A stretch of 64,000 nt of DNA, taken from Symsagittifera roscoffensis (lineage: Eukaryota > Xenacoelomorpha > Acoela > Convolutidae). The stretch is from the NCBI RefSeq assembly GCF_963678635.1, contig NC_087062.1, forward strand, positions 5,630,193-5,694,192. Reading direction: 5' to 3'. Of the stretch, positions 11,514 to 22,390 are shown piece by piece; the first letter of the stretch is position 1; every line of letters starts with the position of its first letter. The translations under genes were made by a program, and so were the position numbers. The notes below the pieces were generated by a model. It was not told the DNA's origin and searched no databases. It saw only the letters and a program-made list of their open reading frames with translations.

Positions 11514-14500
11514 CTATAAAAATTTACAACACTTTTTTCTCTCTTTCTCCCCCTCCCGATGGGCTCTTTGGTGGGCTGACCCCGTTTGGAGTTTAACTGT
11601 TTCCGATTTATCCAGCGTCAAATCCAGACCTTTCTTCTTCAGCACTTGTTCGGCTGCGTGAACAAACATCTGGTCTATGTTTTGTCTGGTTTTGGCTGAT
11701 GTTTCCCAATAGGTCATGTTGTGCACCTAAAAACGGCCAGAAAATGAAGAAAAAAAATCAAAAAATAATATTGATTTGAACTTTAATTGAACGTTACGTC
11801 TTATTAAGTAACTCGCAGTAGGTACGGGGAAGTTTGCTGAAAAAATTTGTTGGCCTTGTCAAAACCGGTCATTTTGGTTTTTCCCAGCACTACCAGTTCA
11901 ACCCAAAACTCCAGAGTAGCCCCTGGCCCCTGAATATCTACTGCATGAAATCTTAACTTAAGTGTAAAAGCAGTAACGCCTATCTGAAATTTCTGGACGC
12001 AAGAAAACGGCCTTGAGTCGCAAAAAAAGCTACGCTCATCAAAATAACTCAGTCTGGAATGTGGGGAAATAAGAGAAAGGGACTCTGCTAAGACAGGCTG
12101 GATACCTTTTCATTAATCCTCTGCTCTGCGCATTATTTGAAAACATATCTTTTTATTTTTATATGTGAGACGGGGGAGGTAGGCGCTTCCCTCCCTTCGG
12201 AATTCGATCCCCTGACCACATAAGGGGTCTCCATTTTGGCTACGATACCCTAAAATTTTCATAAAACTGTTTTTTCGCCAACGTATACAAATTTTGAGGG
12301 GATTGTATACAAATTTTGTTCAGCAGGTTTTTCCAAAATCTTTCCTATAATTTCTAAAATTTTCTCTCAAAATTCTTTATGGGAAATCTCGAAAAATCAG
12401 TTTGGTCGATTTAAAGTTGTCGACAAATTTTCGCAAACATTTTTTGAACATCACAAAGACGACTTTTCATAATTTCATAACCCTGTTGACCTAAATACTG
12501 AAGACTTTCAAAAAAAGTCTTCTTTTCCCTTTTTTCCATCTGCGAATTAAAAAAAAACTGTTCACATTATCTGACTAATACAGAAAAAGCATGCTAAACA
12601 ATTAAGTCATGAAAGACATTTTTGGTCCTCATACTTAACCATGTAAAACTCTTTACTCTTTATACTCTTTATACTCTTTACACCATAAATTGATGCTTTT
12701 GTGAGGTGGGGGAAAAGTAAAAAAGGGTCGAGAAAAGTGTGATCCCACCTCGCACATGTGTTTGATCTCTGTCTCGTCCACCCCCCTGTCTGCCTTCTCG
12801 TGGGGGGATCCGGGTGAGACGAGGTCACACTTGTTGCCGGCCAAAACGAGTACCAGCTCCTCCTCCCCCGCAGACCCGTACAGTCCAATATTCTCAATCC
12901 ACCTGTGGAGCTAAAAACAAGCAGAATGGAAAACTTTACCAAAAGATCCATTCAAGTTAATAAAAAATGTGAACGTATTATTATGGCTCAATTTTACGAT
13001 GTGTATAAAGAAAAGTCAGTATCTTATGACAGCATTAAAAGGGTGTTTCTAAATTCGAATTCAAATAAGAGAGAAAGAGGAAAAGAGCCAAAATATTAGG
13101 TGACAAATAAGTTAGACTAGTCTGGTCGAATGTGTCTCTGTTTGTGAGGTCGAACACTAGCACGAATGCCTGTGCCTCCCTGTAGTAGGGTAAGGGGAGG
13201 GGAGGGGGTGCTACTCAAGACAAATAAGTTAGACTAGCCTGGTCGAATGTGTCTCTGTTTGTGAGGTCGAACACTAGCACGAATGCCTGTGCCTCCCTGT
13301 AGTAGGGTAAGGGGAGGGGAGGGGGTGCTACTCAAGACAAATAAGTTAGACTAGCCTGGTCGAATGTGTCTCTGTTTGTGAGGTCGAACACTAGCACGAA
13401 TGCCTGTGCCTCCCTGTAGTAGGGTAAGGGGAGGGGTAGGGGGAGGGGTGCTACTCGTGATAAATAAGTTAGACTAGCCTGGTCGAATGTGTCTCTGTTT
13501 GTGAGGTCGAACACTAGCACGAATGCCTGTGCCTCCCTGTAGTAGGGTAAGGGGAGGGGTAGGGGGAGGGGTGCTACTCGTGATAAATAAGTTAGACTAG
13601 CCTGGTCGAATGTATCTCTGTTTGTGAGGTCGAACACTAGCACGAATGCCTGTGCCTCCCTGTAGTAGGGTAAGGGGAGGGGAGGGGGTGCTACTCAAGA
13701 CAAATAAGTTAGACTAGCCTGGTCGAATGTGTCTCTGTTTGTGAGGTCGAACACTAGCACGAATGCCTGTGCCTCCCTGTAGTAGGGTAAGGGGAGGGGT
13801 AGGGGGAGGGGTGCTACTCGTGATAAATAAGTTAGACTAGCCTGGTCGAATGTGTCTCTGTTTGTGAGGTCGAACACTAGCACGAATGCCTGTGCCTCCC
13901 GGTAGTAGGGTTTAATTATAGTGTCATATCTTTCTTGACCCGCACTGTCCCACACCTGCAGCTTCACGCGCTTTCCTAAAAAAAACTTTTTTTCTCGAAA
14001 AACAGAAAATACTTCAAGTTAGAATAGAAATTAACTTATACATAAGATAGCAAGTGCTTAAATTTTTTATGGCAATTTTTTGGGACAACAATTCACATAG
14101 TAAACCATTGTTTTCATAACAAAAATTAAGTAAGCTTGGCGACGGTTCTTATACTTTTTTGAACAAAAACACCGGCTTTCGAAGAGAGTGAAAAATAATC
14201 GAGGGCTGTGGTGTTTTTTTTTCTCCTGAGTAGTTTCGTGACCGGTCAACCATTTGAAGCTTCTTCCAACCCAAATTCAAGAAATATTTCTCATTCTAAT
14301 CAGGGGTGGATCTAGGATTTTTTCGAGAGGGGGGGGTTGCGGATTTTCGAAAAAATTTTTTAGGTCGGCCAAATTGATTTTCTGAGCTCTCCCAAACCAC
14401 TATAAAGACCATAATTAGACCAAATTTTCTGCGCCGCAGGCAAATTTTTGAAAAAAAAGGCCAAAAAAAGGCGTTTTTAGGCATTTTTTAAAAAAATTTT

Positions 14501-17500
14501 GACCAAAAAATCGCGTATTTTGGCGCGCGCTCCCACCTCAAAATTAGTATTTATTGGCGCCAAAGGCGCCTTTAGAAAAAATTAGGGGTCCGTCAGCCAA
14601 AAATGGATATCTCAAAATAAATCAAAGGGGGCACCCTTCGGGTCGGTAGGGGGTCGAATCCCTGAGATGAGGGCGTCCGCAACCCCCGCCCCCCCTAAAT
14701 CCGCTACTGATTCTAATCTATTTAATCTGAGTTTAAACTTTTTTGGTGAATTGGACTGCTTTTATCCAAATTGAATTGAGGTAACAGATTGATTGCAGTA
14801 ATGCGTTTCTAGGCGCAAAACTTACACAGATGGCAAAACGGAGCTTCACGATACCAAATAATCAGAACATCCAAGCTAGCAGCTACAAAAAATGAAGCAA
14901 AAGCCACTACGTCAAAAAATGTCGCTAAAACAATTGCAAAAGTTTTGTAATTTTGTCTCGAATGATGTTCAATATGAGGAAAATAAAGTGAAAAAGTTTT
15001 TCATAATTATTCACGGCGCAACAACTAAGCCGAAAAAACTAGGGTTAACTCCAATTGAGGCAAAAACAAAAAAATCCTGAAAAACTTTGGGCTATAAATT
15101 TTCGAAATTTTAAGATTTTCATCCTTTAAACGTTTCTGGAAATGGAGGTCGTAAAACTTAAGTTCCGTTCAGAGAACGCATTTTTATTTCGATATACACC
15201 GAAATCAATTGGGCTGAAGAAACTTTTTCAGCAAAAAAAGAGAAAAATTTACTAAGTGAGAATTGGTAAATTTGCAAATTAGAGGAGTAAATCAAAAACA
15301 TTTATAACTTAAAAAAATGTACAGCAAAAAAAATTGTGACATGGAAGCAGACAAACATAATCAGACAAATGATAGCCTGTTTTTTTCGAAACGGAATATT
15401 TCAATTTGAAAAAGATAAATCCTGACCGAATTCGAACATCTTTCCATTTCAGTTGTAACTGATGTCTCTTGGGAAAGCGTGCCAGCAAGTCAAGAAAATT
15501 GAGTTTTTAAAAAATTAAAATATCAAGTGATTAAAGTATATATTCCGATTTGATTTATTTCATTTTGTCGATATTCTGCATCCGAGTTGTCTATAGAATA
15601 TCTGCATTACGATTCATTAACGGTTACTAATCGCAAGCGTAATCCTGTAATTTAGTGACAAGAAAAAAGTCTGCAGATACACTAGACATTTTTAATTAAA
15701 AAAATCATAATAAATTGTTTGCAAATTAAATTCCATTCATTGTAAAAGTCAATACATTTTTTCAATCGCAAATTTCATGTTTTAAAAACCAGTTGTCGAA
15801 AGCAGAGCGAAACATTGTAAGAAGAGTTAGGGGTAAAAAAAGTTATGTGGAGTTTTTCATTGATCAAACAGTTTTGATTTTCTGGCCAAAATTGTGTTCA
15901 CACCACTTTCTAACAGTTTCAATCAGATGTCAAATATCTTACAGAAGCTTGTTTTTGATCAAGTGTAGTTCAGGGTAAAGACTGTCGAAATTTGTTGACA
16001 GAAAAAACCATCCAGTCTTAAGTATTCCGTCATTTTCGTCGAAAGTCGGATCAATAAACATAATTTGTTGGGAAATTTAAAGTTTTTGCTAAATTAGTTG
16101 AATTTATCGCATCAAAAGTCGGGCTGTGAGCCAGAAAACAACCGATGTTGTAAACATAGTTTTGCGATTTCTATTGCCTTTTTGACTTTATTATGTTTCG
16201 CTCCCGCATGTGAAAGCTTGATAGAAAATAAGTTGTCTGAGACAGAAACTGATCTTCTTCCCTTTTATTATAAAATTGTCGCTCTTATTAGGAAGTTGTT
16301 TGTTTCGACCACTAAATGTCATGGATTTTCTGCATTCACAGGCGTTTTGATACTTTCGTTCAAGATTAGGAAATTTCTGAGCAATTAGTCTTTATAATTT
16401 TGAAATTTTGCAACAAAAACTAATTGAAATTTTCAAGAAAAACAGTCATTTTTTGCCTTTGAAGAGAAACAAAGTAAAATAAACCACTAAAAATCAGCCT
16501 GGACTTTTTAGGCCAAAAAAAAGTTTTAAAGCGAAAAGTTAAATAAAAAGATCCAATTTGGCCATGCTCTGGACTAATTTATGCGCGGTTTCAACATTTT
16601 ATTCATGATGCTGAAAGCAACGCGAATTAATTATGCGCGGTGAGTTATCTCGCACAACAAAATCGTTCCAACCTAATTTTGTCTTATATTTGCTTACTTG
16701 ATCTTTGATATTGTTAATAGGTTTCCAATATTTTCTTTTACCAAAAAAAATATTAGGTTAATATTTTCCAATATTTAATAGGTTTCCAATATTTTCTTTT
16801 ACCAAAAAAAATATTAGGTTAATATTTTCCAATATTTAATAGGTTTCCAATATTTTCTTTTACCAAAAAAAATATTCGAGACCAAAGAATTAAAGGGCAG
16901 TCAGAACATTCAGGGCTTTGTCCTGATATACGAGCAGTCTTGTTAAGACTAGTTTTTGTAGCGTTTTCCACCACCAAAAAAAAAATTTTAGAACTCTTTT
17001 TTGTAAATGAACAGTTGCTGTAGTTCTTTAGTTTTTAAAACACCGCAATTGGCATATAGCACAGCTTCTTAGTCATATAACTCACTGTCATTACTAGTTA
17101 AAATATTGAAAAAACTGAAACTAATTAGCAATACTTTTTTGTAAAATGGTTCCTAATTTATTCAAAGAAATTTTTTTTTCAAGTTTTCAAATGTTCTTGA
17201 TATTCACTGCTTGAATGCTGATTTGCTGGATTTGAAATTTTTTTTCAAATTTATTCAAAGCCGGTTATTCATACCTGCGCATTTTGGGTTTTACACCCAA
17301 AAAATCGTCAATCATCAATCTTGACCGTCTGTTTATAAAATAATAAGAGCCAGTTGCTGTGAAAATAGAACAAAACTTTCCAACCACGGTGATTAAAAGG
17401 AAGAAACACAAAAATTAGTCATATGAAACAAACAACATTTTTTCTATTTTTTTCATAAAATGTTTTTTTGCTTTCTGTAAAGACCGATTAAAATATTTCA

Positions 17501-17889
17501 AATCACAAAAAAGAAGGATGCGAAAATTGATAAGATTTTGTTAAAATTGCAGTCAAATTAAATAGAGATTTGACTCTGGCTTGGCGTCATTTGTAGGTTT
17601 TGTGTCACTTTATCTTAAAAATGGTAAACTTCGGACCAATTTTTCTTGACACCGAGACAACTTTTCGTGAAATTGTCACGCAGATAGCTATGTTTGAATC
17701 AATATCGTTACCTTTTAGATGGTAGTGTTTGACCCTGAAGTCGATTCCGATGGTGTGTAAGTGGGAGGGGGAGAAGGGTTGTTCACAGAGACTGCTGACC
17801 ATAGAACTCTTACCCACACTTGAGTGGCCCAGCATCATGACCTTGATTAACACGTCGTATGGACCACTCGAATTGGACATGAAAGACAT
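11514..17889 (-). CDS. Rab family small GTPase, four exons (17712-17889, 13842-13975, 12749-12910, 11514-11726)
   Basis: The 228-residue product is a Ras-superfamily switch GTPase of Rab type, expected to direct vesicle traffic on membranes. All nucleotide motifs are visible: P-loop GHSSVGKSS (21-29), switch I TIGIDF (46-51), WDSAGQER (68-75; DSAG replaces the usual DTAG), NKCD (130-133) and ETSAK (166-170). The C-terminus KKCCKFL ends in CKFL, a CaaL geranylgeranylation box like that of Rab8. The N-terminal half (YDVL...TIGIDF...QERY.TI.K.YYR.AQ) resembles Rab15/Rab8. Phases close at every junction. Intron 1 is 3.7 kb (AAAG/GTAACG). Exon 2 most plausibly ends at a GC donor (CAG/GCTAGT), giving TFDQ-LHRW with normal Rab spacing; the alternative GT sites give extra residues. 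Exon 3 starts after TTTTAG and ends GAG/GTGGGA. The last exon starts after TTTTAG. Confidence 0.85.
13101..13918 (-). repeat. Seven-copy tandem array of the 3' part of Rab exon 2
   Basis: The array consists of near-identical units of 117 or 123 bp, with unit boundaries at 13103, 13220, 13337, 13460, 13583, 13700 and 13823. Units differ by a 6-bp TAGGGG insertion in the linker and a few substitutions. Each carries the coding stretch from YYREAQAF to FDQ plus TSLTYLS or ASLTYLS and a C/T-rich linker. Copy 1 (highest coordinates) is joined to the unique start of exon 2. Its linker-side codon is CCGG, whereas the later copies read TACAG/GG, which creates a new AG after a polypyrimidine tract. Both unit lengths are multiples of three. 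Some units read through and others have an in-frame TGA. Copies 2-7 therefore lie downstream of the genuine exon and are probably intronic. Confidence 0.9.
14301..14709 (+). mobile_element. Full-length hAT-type MITE in Rab intron 1
   Basis: This 409-bp element starts CAGGGGTGGATCTAGG and ends CCTAAATCCGCTACTG (complement CAGTAGCGGATTTAGG). It is flanked by perfect 8-bp duplications ATTCTAAT at 14293-14300 and 14710-14717. The interior has no transposase and is made of T/A-rich blocks plus GC-rich blocks (CGCCGCAGG, GGCGCGCGCTCCC). It is the best reference copy of the family in this window. Confidence 0.9.
14720..16555. other. Rab intron 1 interior, no gene seen
   Basis: Intronic, AT-rich. 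ORFs at 14892, 15793 and 16098 (60-96 codons) have no domain and are probably chance. A CGAAAGTCGGATCAATAAA sequence at about 16040 is a terminus of the TTCCGAC repeat family. Confidence 0.4.
16560..16960 (-). repeat. Inverted copy of the TTCCGAC repeat, with an internal 60-bp triplication
   Basis: Read on the minus strand this matches the repeat at 325-845 (AAGACTGCTCGTATATCAGG, then CCTGAATGTTC, TTTTGTTGTGCG). Between 16720 and 16880 a unit of about 60 bp containing TAGGTTTCCAATATTTTCTT is present three times, the copies nearly identical. It lies in Rab intron 1. Confidence 0.65.
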
Positions 17890-18439
17890 CGCCGTGATTA
17901 AGTATAATTAATTACTTTTCAAAACTATCAAAATCACATCAATTTTTGTTGGATAATAACACTAAAAGTATCAGCGTTGTCTCGCGAGTATAACTGATTT
18001 TACTAAACAATTCCTCAGAAAAACAGTTCGCAAACAAAAACTAAGACCTTCAAAACTAATTACGACATAAATCTGTCACGTAATTTCACATTACCGAGTG
18101 TCAAAAAGTTCAATAACAACTTCTGATTATCATAGAGCTATACCAACTGTAATTCCGATCAAGTAATTCAACATACTGCAAGAAATAACTACAACCACCA
18201 ATGTCATGTTTCTATAAATGTTTTGTTCCAACAAAGGTCAGATTATTTGTAGTTGGCAAATTCATGGCACTTACACTTAGTATAGAACACACCATTGAAA
18301 TGACAACTCGTTCATACGAGTACTCAAACTAATTAGGCCATGACTAACTGAGCATTAACCATTTGAGATCTTGTTTAGGTTTATTGCCAGTAGCGTCATT
18401 CCCTCTGCATAAATATTTTACCATCTTTAGAGTTTAGCG
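17890..18439. other. 5' flank of the Rab gene
   Basis: No coding region seen. The stretch presumably contains the Rab promoter and 5' leader, but I see no diagnostic promoter motif. Confidence 0.35.
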
Positions 18440-18995
18440 CAGCGATCTAGGATTTTCTCGGGAGGGGGTCGCAGATTTTCAAAATTTTTCAAAAGTTTTG
18501 ACGACCTGTTTTTAGGTCGACTAAATTGATTTTTCGATTTTCGAGCGCGACTCTCTGCCAACCCCTTTATTTTTACCCAACTCAAGAAAATCAGCTTTTA
18601 AAGGTTTTTTGGTTTTCTAAATTGTTATAAAACGTGTCAGTGTGAACTAGTTGTTACTAGATTGTAACATTTCTAACATGCAATTTGCCGTATGAACTAT
18701 TTTACAGTTTTATTTTGTGATTTTACAAAGAAGGTAGGAAAAAAGAAAAAGAGCCCCGAGCGCTCTCAGAATACTACAGAGACGCTATTTCGTCAAATGT
18801 TCCTGCGCGGCGGGCAACTTTTTGAAGAAAAAAAAACAGGTCAAAATGCCGTTTTGCGAATTTTTTCGAAAATTTGTCGGTTATTGGTTGGTCGTCAAAA
18901 ATGAATGCAAATAAAATACCAAAATTGAGATCCTTTGGTTGGTGAGGGGGTCGAATCCTTGAGAATGGGGAAGCACCACCCCAAATCTGGCCCTG
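18440..18995 (+). mobile_element. Diverged hAT-type MITE
   Basis: It starts CAGCGATCTAGGATTTTC and ends CCAAATCTGGCCCTG, whose complement is CAGGGCCAGATTTGG. Flanking octamers GTTTAGCG and TTTTAGCA match at 6 of 8 positions, as expected for an older insertion. Internal GGTCGAC and GGGGGTCGAATCC blocks match the 14301 copy. The interior has diverged more than in other copies. Confidence 0.65.
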
Positions 18996-19189
18996 TTTTA
19001 GCATATTGCATGAGCCTCCTCGTGATTATAACCTTTCCCACAAAATTATGATCGGAAGCAGACTAACATAATTGAAGAGCTCTATTTTTCTTCTAAATTT
19101 TACAGAGATTGTTTTCGTCCGAGTATTACTACAGCCTAGTTAGTGAAATATTTTTACCTGAAAATTAGTATATTTGGGCTTTGAAGGTG

Positions 19190-19246
19190 ACAAAAGGTCG
19201 AGGGAGGATTCGCCTCCTTTCAAGGGAGGATTCGCCTCCTTTCAAC
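19190..19246. repeat. 24-bp tandem duplication
   Basis: AGGGAGGATTCGCCTCCTTT occurs twice in immediate succession. Each unit contains the inverted pair GGAGG/CCTCC and could form a small hairpin. No gene is nearby. Confidence 0.7.
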
Positions 19247-19806
19247 CAGCTACCGCTGTAGCTACTGCAAATTTGTCTATTATTTCTTTTACAGTTTAGG
19301 AAAACAGGTAAAAAAACTGAGTTATCCGTTATCCTTGGTATAACTGGGTACTCCAGCTGATCAAGGTCAAAAGAACTAGTCATTAGAACTAATGAAACGA
19401 GATGAAATATGTTCACCCGAACCCGTACTATCTATCCGAGACGGTAGTGGATGTCATGACGCTAAATTTGGCACTATTTTATCCTGTGAAGTTACGCATC
19501 GGGCTAGTGCTTTCTAGACTTGGCGGATTCATCATTGGAATTATTTGACCCAGTAGCATCGGTGATTCACATAATAATGATTTTTCCTTGCTTTTCTTAC
19601 AGGGCAGATGAAGCAAAAGAGCGAAAATCGTAGTATATTACCTTGTATACCACTTTTATGGTTCGATGCGAAGGCTCTTCTCCGACTCAGTGGCTGTGAG
19701 AGGGATTCTTCGAAGATTTTTGAAATGCTACTCAGATCGACCTGTCAATGAATGACAGCATGTGTTTTATCCAACGATTAGCGTAGATATAAGTTTTGTT
19801 ACAATC

Positions 19807-20275
19807 CTATAATGAACCGCAAGATTTTATACTTTCTTGAGCGCACAATGCTGTGATGCTAGGGAATCTCTGCAGATTCCATTTCGACATCTTTGCACGA
19901 ACATTTTCATCCAAGGTCTGGCCAAGAGTTGTGAATAGCCATCGCAGAGATGCCAGCTCATATCTCCTTTTCGTGACTTGACGAGGCCAAACTGTGCACT
20001 GGATATGCCCACAATTTTGTGCCTGTATGTTCCTGGGTTTAAACATGATAAAGTTTTGTCGGAACGATCAAAGAAAATGAAAGAGCAAAAGAAGAACAAA
20101 AGGATGCACAATTTGTTCTCGTAATGGAAACATTCTGCAACGAATTTTGTTGGCACATTAATATGATGTGACATTTTGCCAATAGCGTCATCTCTGAACT
20201 CACCATTTCCGAAGTATTAGGGGCGGTGACTGGGTTGTGCAACCTTTTTTTGTAATCACTTTTTCTTGAGCTCAT
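19807..20275 (-). CDS. Possible two-exon gene for a 95-residue protein of unknown function
   Basis: I do not recognise this protein. Exon 1 (20204-20275) opens with ATG and runs 24 codons to a strong donor ATG/GTGAGT. Exon 2 (19807-20022) follows ACATACAG/GCAC, in phase 0, and ends with a stop 72 codons later. The predicted product is basic. Its C-terminal half (from KRRYELASLRWLF to MSKWNLQRFPS) looks helical and has no membrane segment. Support is only the donor/acceptor pair, matching phase and amphipathic composition. The overlapping 115-codon ORF in another frame is an alternative. Codon use is not distinctive. It could also be a fragment of a longer gene or a retroelement remnant. Confidence 0.3.
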
Positions 20276-21980
20276 GGTTATTAAGATCTGCCATTAGCTG
20301 TCTCGTCCAGTTTTTGTTCGAGACAGTACAATGAAACGTTTATCTTGAATTGCTGACGGAGGAAATTTGTGTGAGTGGATTTCGTTGTTTTAGTTACTGT
20401 CAAATGATATCTAACCTTTTTTTTGAGCTTCAGACACTATTTTGAACAGTGAGTTGTTTTATCGCTTCTATACTATCTATTTACTTTTCTGACGACAAAA
20501 GGACTTTAATTGGGTTAAAAAGCCTGATTATTTCAAATACATCTGGTTTATGTTCTGATGAAAAAATTCTAAAGTTTTCTTGAACCAGATTGAAGAATGT
20601 CTCAAAAAATGGTTGATTGCTTACACAATTTTGGTGCAGCAAACATCTAATTGTCCAGATTGCTTGGTCCCGTTACTAGGACAGTGGCCTTGCAAACCAA
20701 CCAGAAATGGTGATAAATTTGGTAATTGTTAGTTTTTGAAAGACTTCTCGAAGAAACCTTACCAATTTGATCGAGTAGGGAAATGCTTTGGCCGTAGTCG
20801 GTGCTGCTCTAATTCTTTTTATCTATTCTAATTCCTCCTTATCCCTAACTAATTTAAACGAACACTTCAAACAGTCAACGTTTAGAACGGATCTAGGAGT
20901 TTGGCTGAGTTCACGCATGCCTAAATAACATGCCAAGCGGCTTCCCGACTTCCCAGTCTGAGCAAATCTCCTAACATTAGTGAACCTTTTATTTAGCTCT
21001 TTTTATTTAGCTTTTTTATTTATCTCTTTTTTGCATACACTATTTCGCCACGTCTCCTGATGAAAACTTGAATGTGAAGCTTTCTTGTTTTCTTGAAAAA
21101 CCTCAAAAGCTGTTTATTAAATATATACCAACAAATTATACATTCTTTTTTTCCAGGTTCCGTTTTTCTTGGTTAGGATTGTGCTTTCAAATGTTTAGCT
21201 CTGATTTTCCGAATCCTTTGCTATAGCCAACTCAAACGATCACTCAACAATTCTGTTAACTTTTTGGCAACTTCGCAAATCTGTCCGAGGGCATGCTTGT
21301 CTTGAAATTCAGCGAGGTCGTGTTCGAGTTAGTCATTTTGGGCAAATGTCTTTGGTCTCTTCTTTTAGCAAATAAATTGCCACTTTTCTCATTAATTAAT
21401 TGTAAAACAAGCACGAAGTTATTCGTGTTCTGAATCGGACACTTTTGATAATTTGCAGATACCTTATTTGAGACAGCTGTTGCAGCCATCTACAGAATCA
21501 ATTCTGGACAGTTATATTTTTTTTCGTCCTGACTAATTTTTATCGTCTCCATGGTGTGCGAAAGTTGATTTTACAAGAGCAAATACTTTTTCAAATTATA
21601 ACCTGGGCTATCTGTAGACATGATTTTTTTTGCGATAATGCTTGATATTCAAATTTTTTGGATATATTTTAATTTTTTCATGCATTAGTCGAAAATCTAA
21701 CACAATGTGAAATTGTAGAAAAAGTAAAATATATCCTAAAAAATGGAATATCAATCATTATCGCAAAAAAAATTCATGCCTACAGATAGCCCAGGTCTTT
21801 TTAGAGGTTTGGGACAGTTCGGAAAGTCAATTACGGATTGGCTTGAATTGAAAGCAAGCAATGGAAAACTTCAAATTTCGAGCAGATGATTTACCAAAAG
21901 AAGCTAAGCTGTGCTTCGCAAACACAGGCGAAAAAAAACGACTAAAAGCAGCACTAAAAAATAATTAAAAAAGGTAAAAA
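20276..21980. other. Gene-free stretch
   Basis: No supported coding region or RNA gene. Around 21600-21800 there is a loose inverted repeat (ACCTGGGCTATCTGTAGACA near 21600 against TGCCTACAGATAGCCCAGGT near 21777) spanning about 200 bp, consistent with a small foldback element. Confidence 0.5.
21598..21796. mobile_element. Foldback/MITE-like inverted-repeat element
   Basis: The left arm near 21600 contains CTGGGCTATCTGTAGACATG. The right arm ending near 21796 contains the complement (CATGCCTACAGATAGCCCAG) with one mismatch. Complementarity continues inwards (TTTTTTTGCGATAATG.TTGATATTC against GAATATCAATCATTATCGC). The whole 200-bp segment could form a long hairpin. There is no coding content. 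Confidence 0.7.
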
Positions 21981-21989
21981 AAAAGGCTC

Positions 21990-22390
21990 AATTTAGTAAA
22001 ATTATCTCTTTCTGATGGATTCGAACCTGGGTTCTCAAAACTTGAGTCCTTTTCAGCCACTAACTACACACACTAGCCACACAAAAAGTCCTGATTTAAG
22101 CCATCGTGATTTCAGCGAAAATACCACCAAACGAGCATTTTAATTGCGATTAAGTTTGGAAAAAAACGACCAGTCATGCTACTACAAAGCTAACAATTCT
22201 TCTTGTGTAAAAATAGCCAACTGAAAATAGTCAATGAAATTACTGAAAAACAACAAGATCCGTCTTAGAATCGAAACCCTATTTTTAGGAGGCGAAAGCA
22301 ACCATGTTATGTCTAGACCAATTTTTTACGGCTCAATATCAAAGCAAGTTCAATTAAGGCAGTAAAAACAAATCAGATAAATTAGAAATA
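21990..22390 (-). repeat. tRNA-like SINE candidate
   Basis: The complement of 22010-22080 contains GGTTCGAATCC, a perfect Pol III B box, preceded by an A-box-like TAGTTAGTGGC. The T-arm stem does not pair, so it is not a working tRNA. A nearby CACCAAACGAGCATTTTAA motif also occurs beside the tRNA-like sequence at 34690. Boundaries are uncertain. Confidence 0.4.

Noticed and set aside
12160-12440. Additional hAT MITE copy
   Set aside because: Some internal blocks are similar (GGTCGA, GTCGACAAATTTT), but no terminal CAG..GATCTAGG or flanking duplication could be found.
13101-13918. CRISPR-like array of seven regularly spaced repeats
   Set aside because: Repeats are 117/123 bp of Rab-coding sequence with no unique spacers, in an animal genome; it is an exon duplication.
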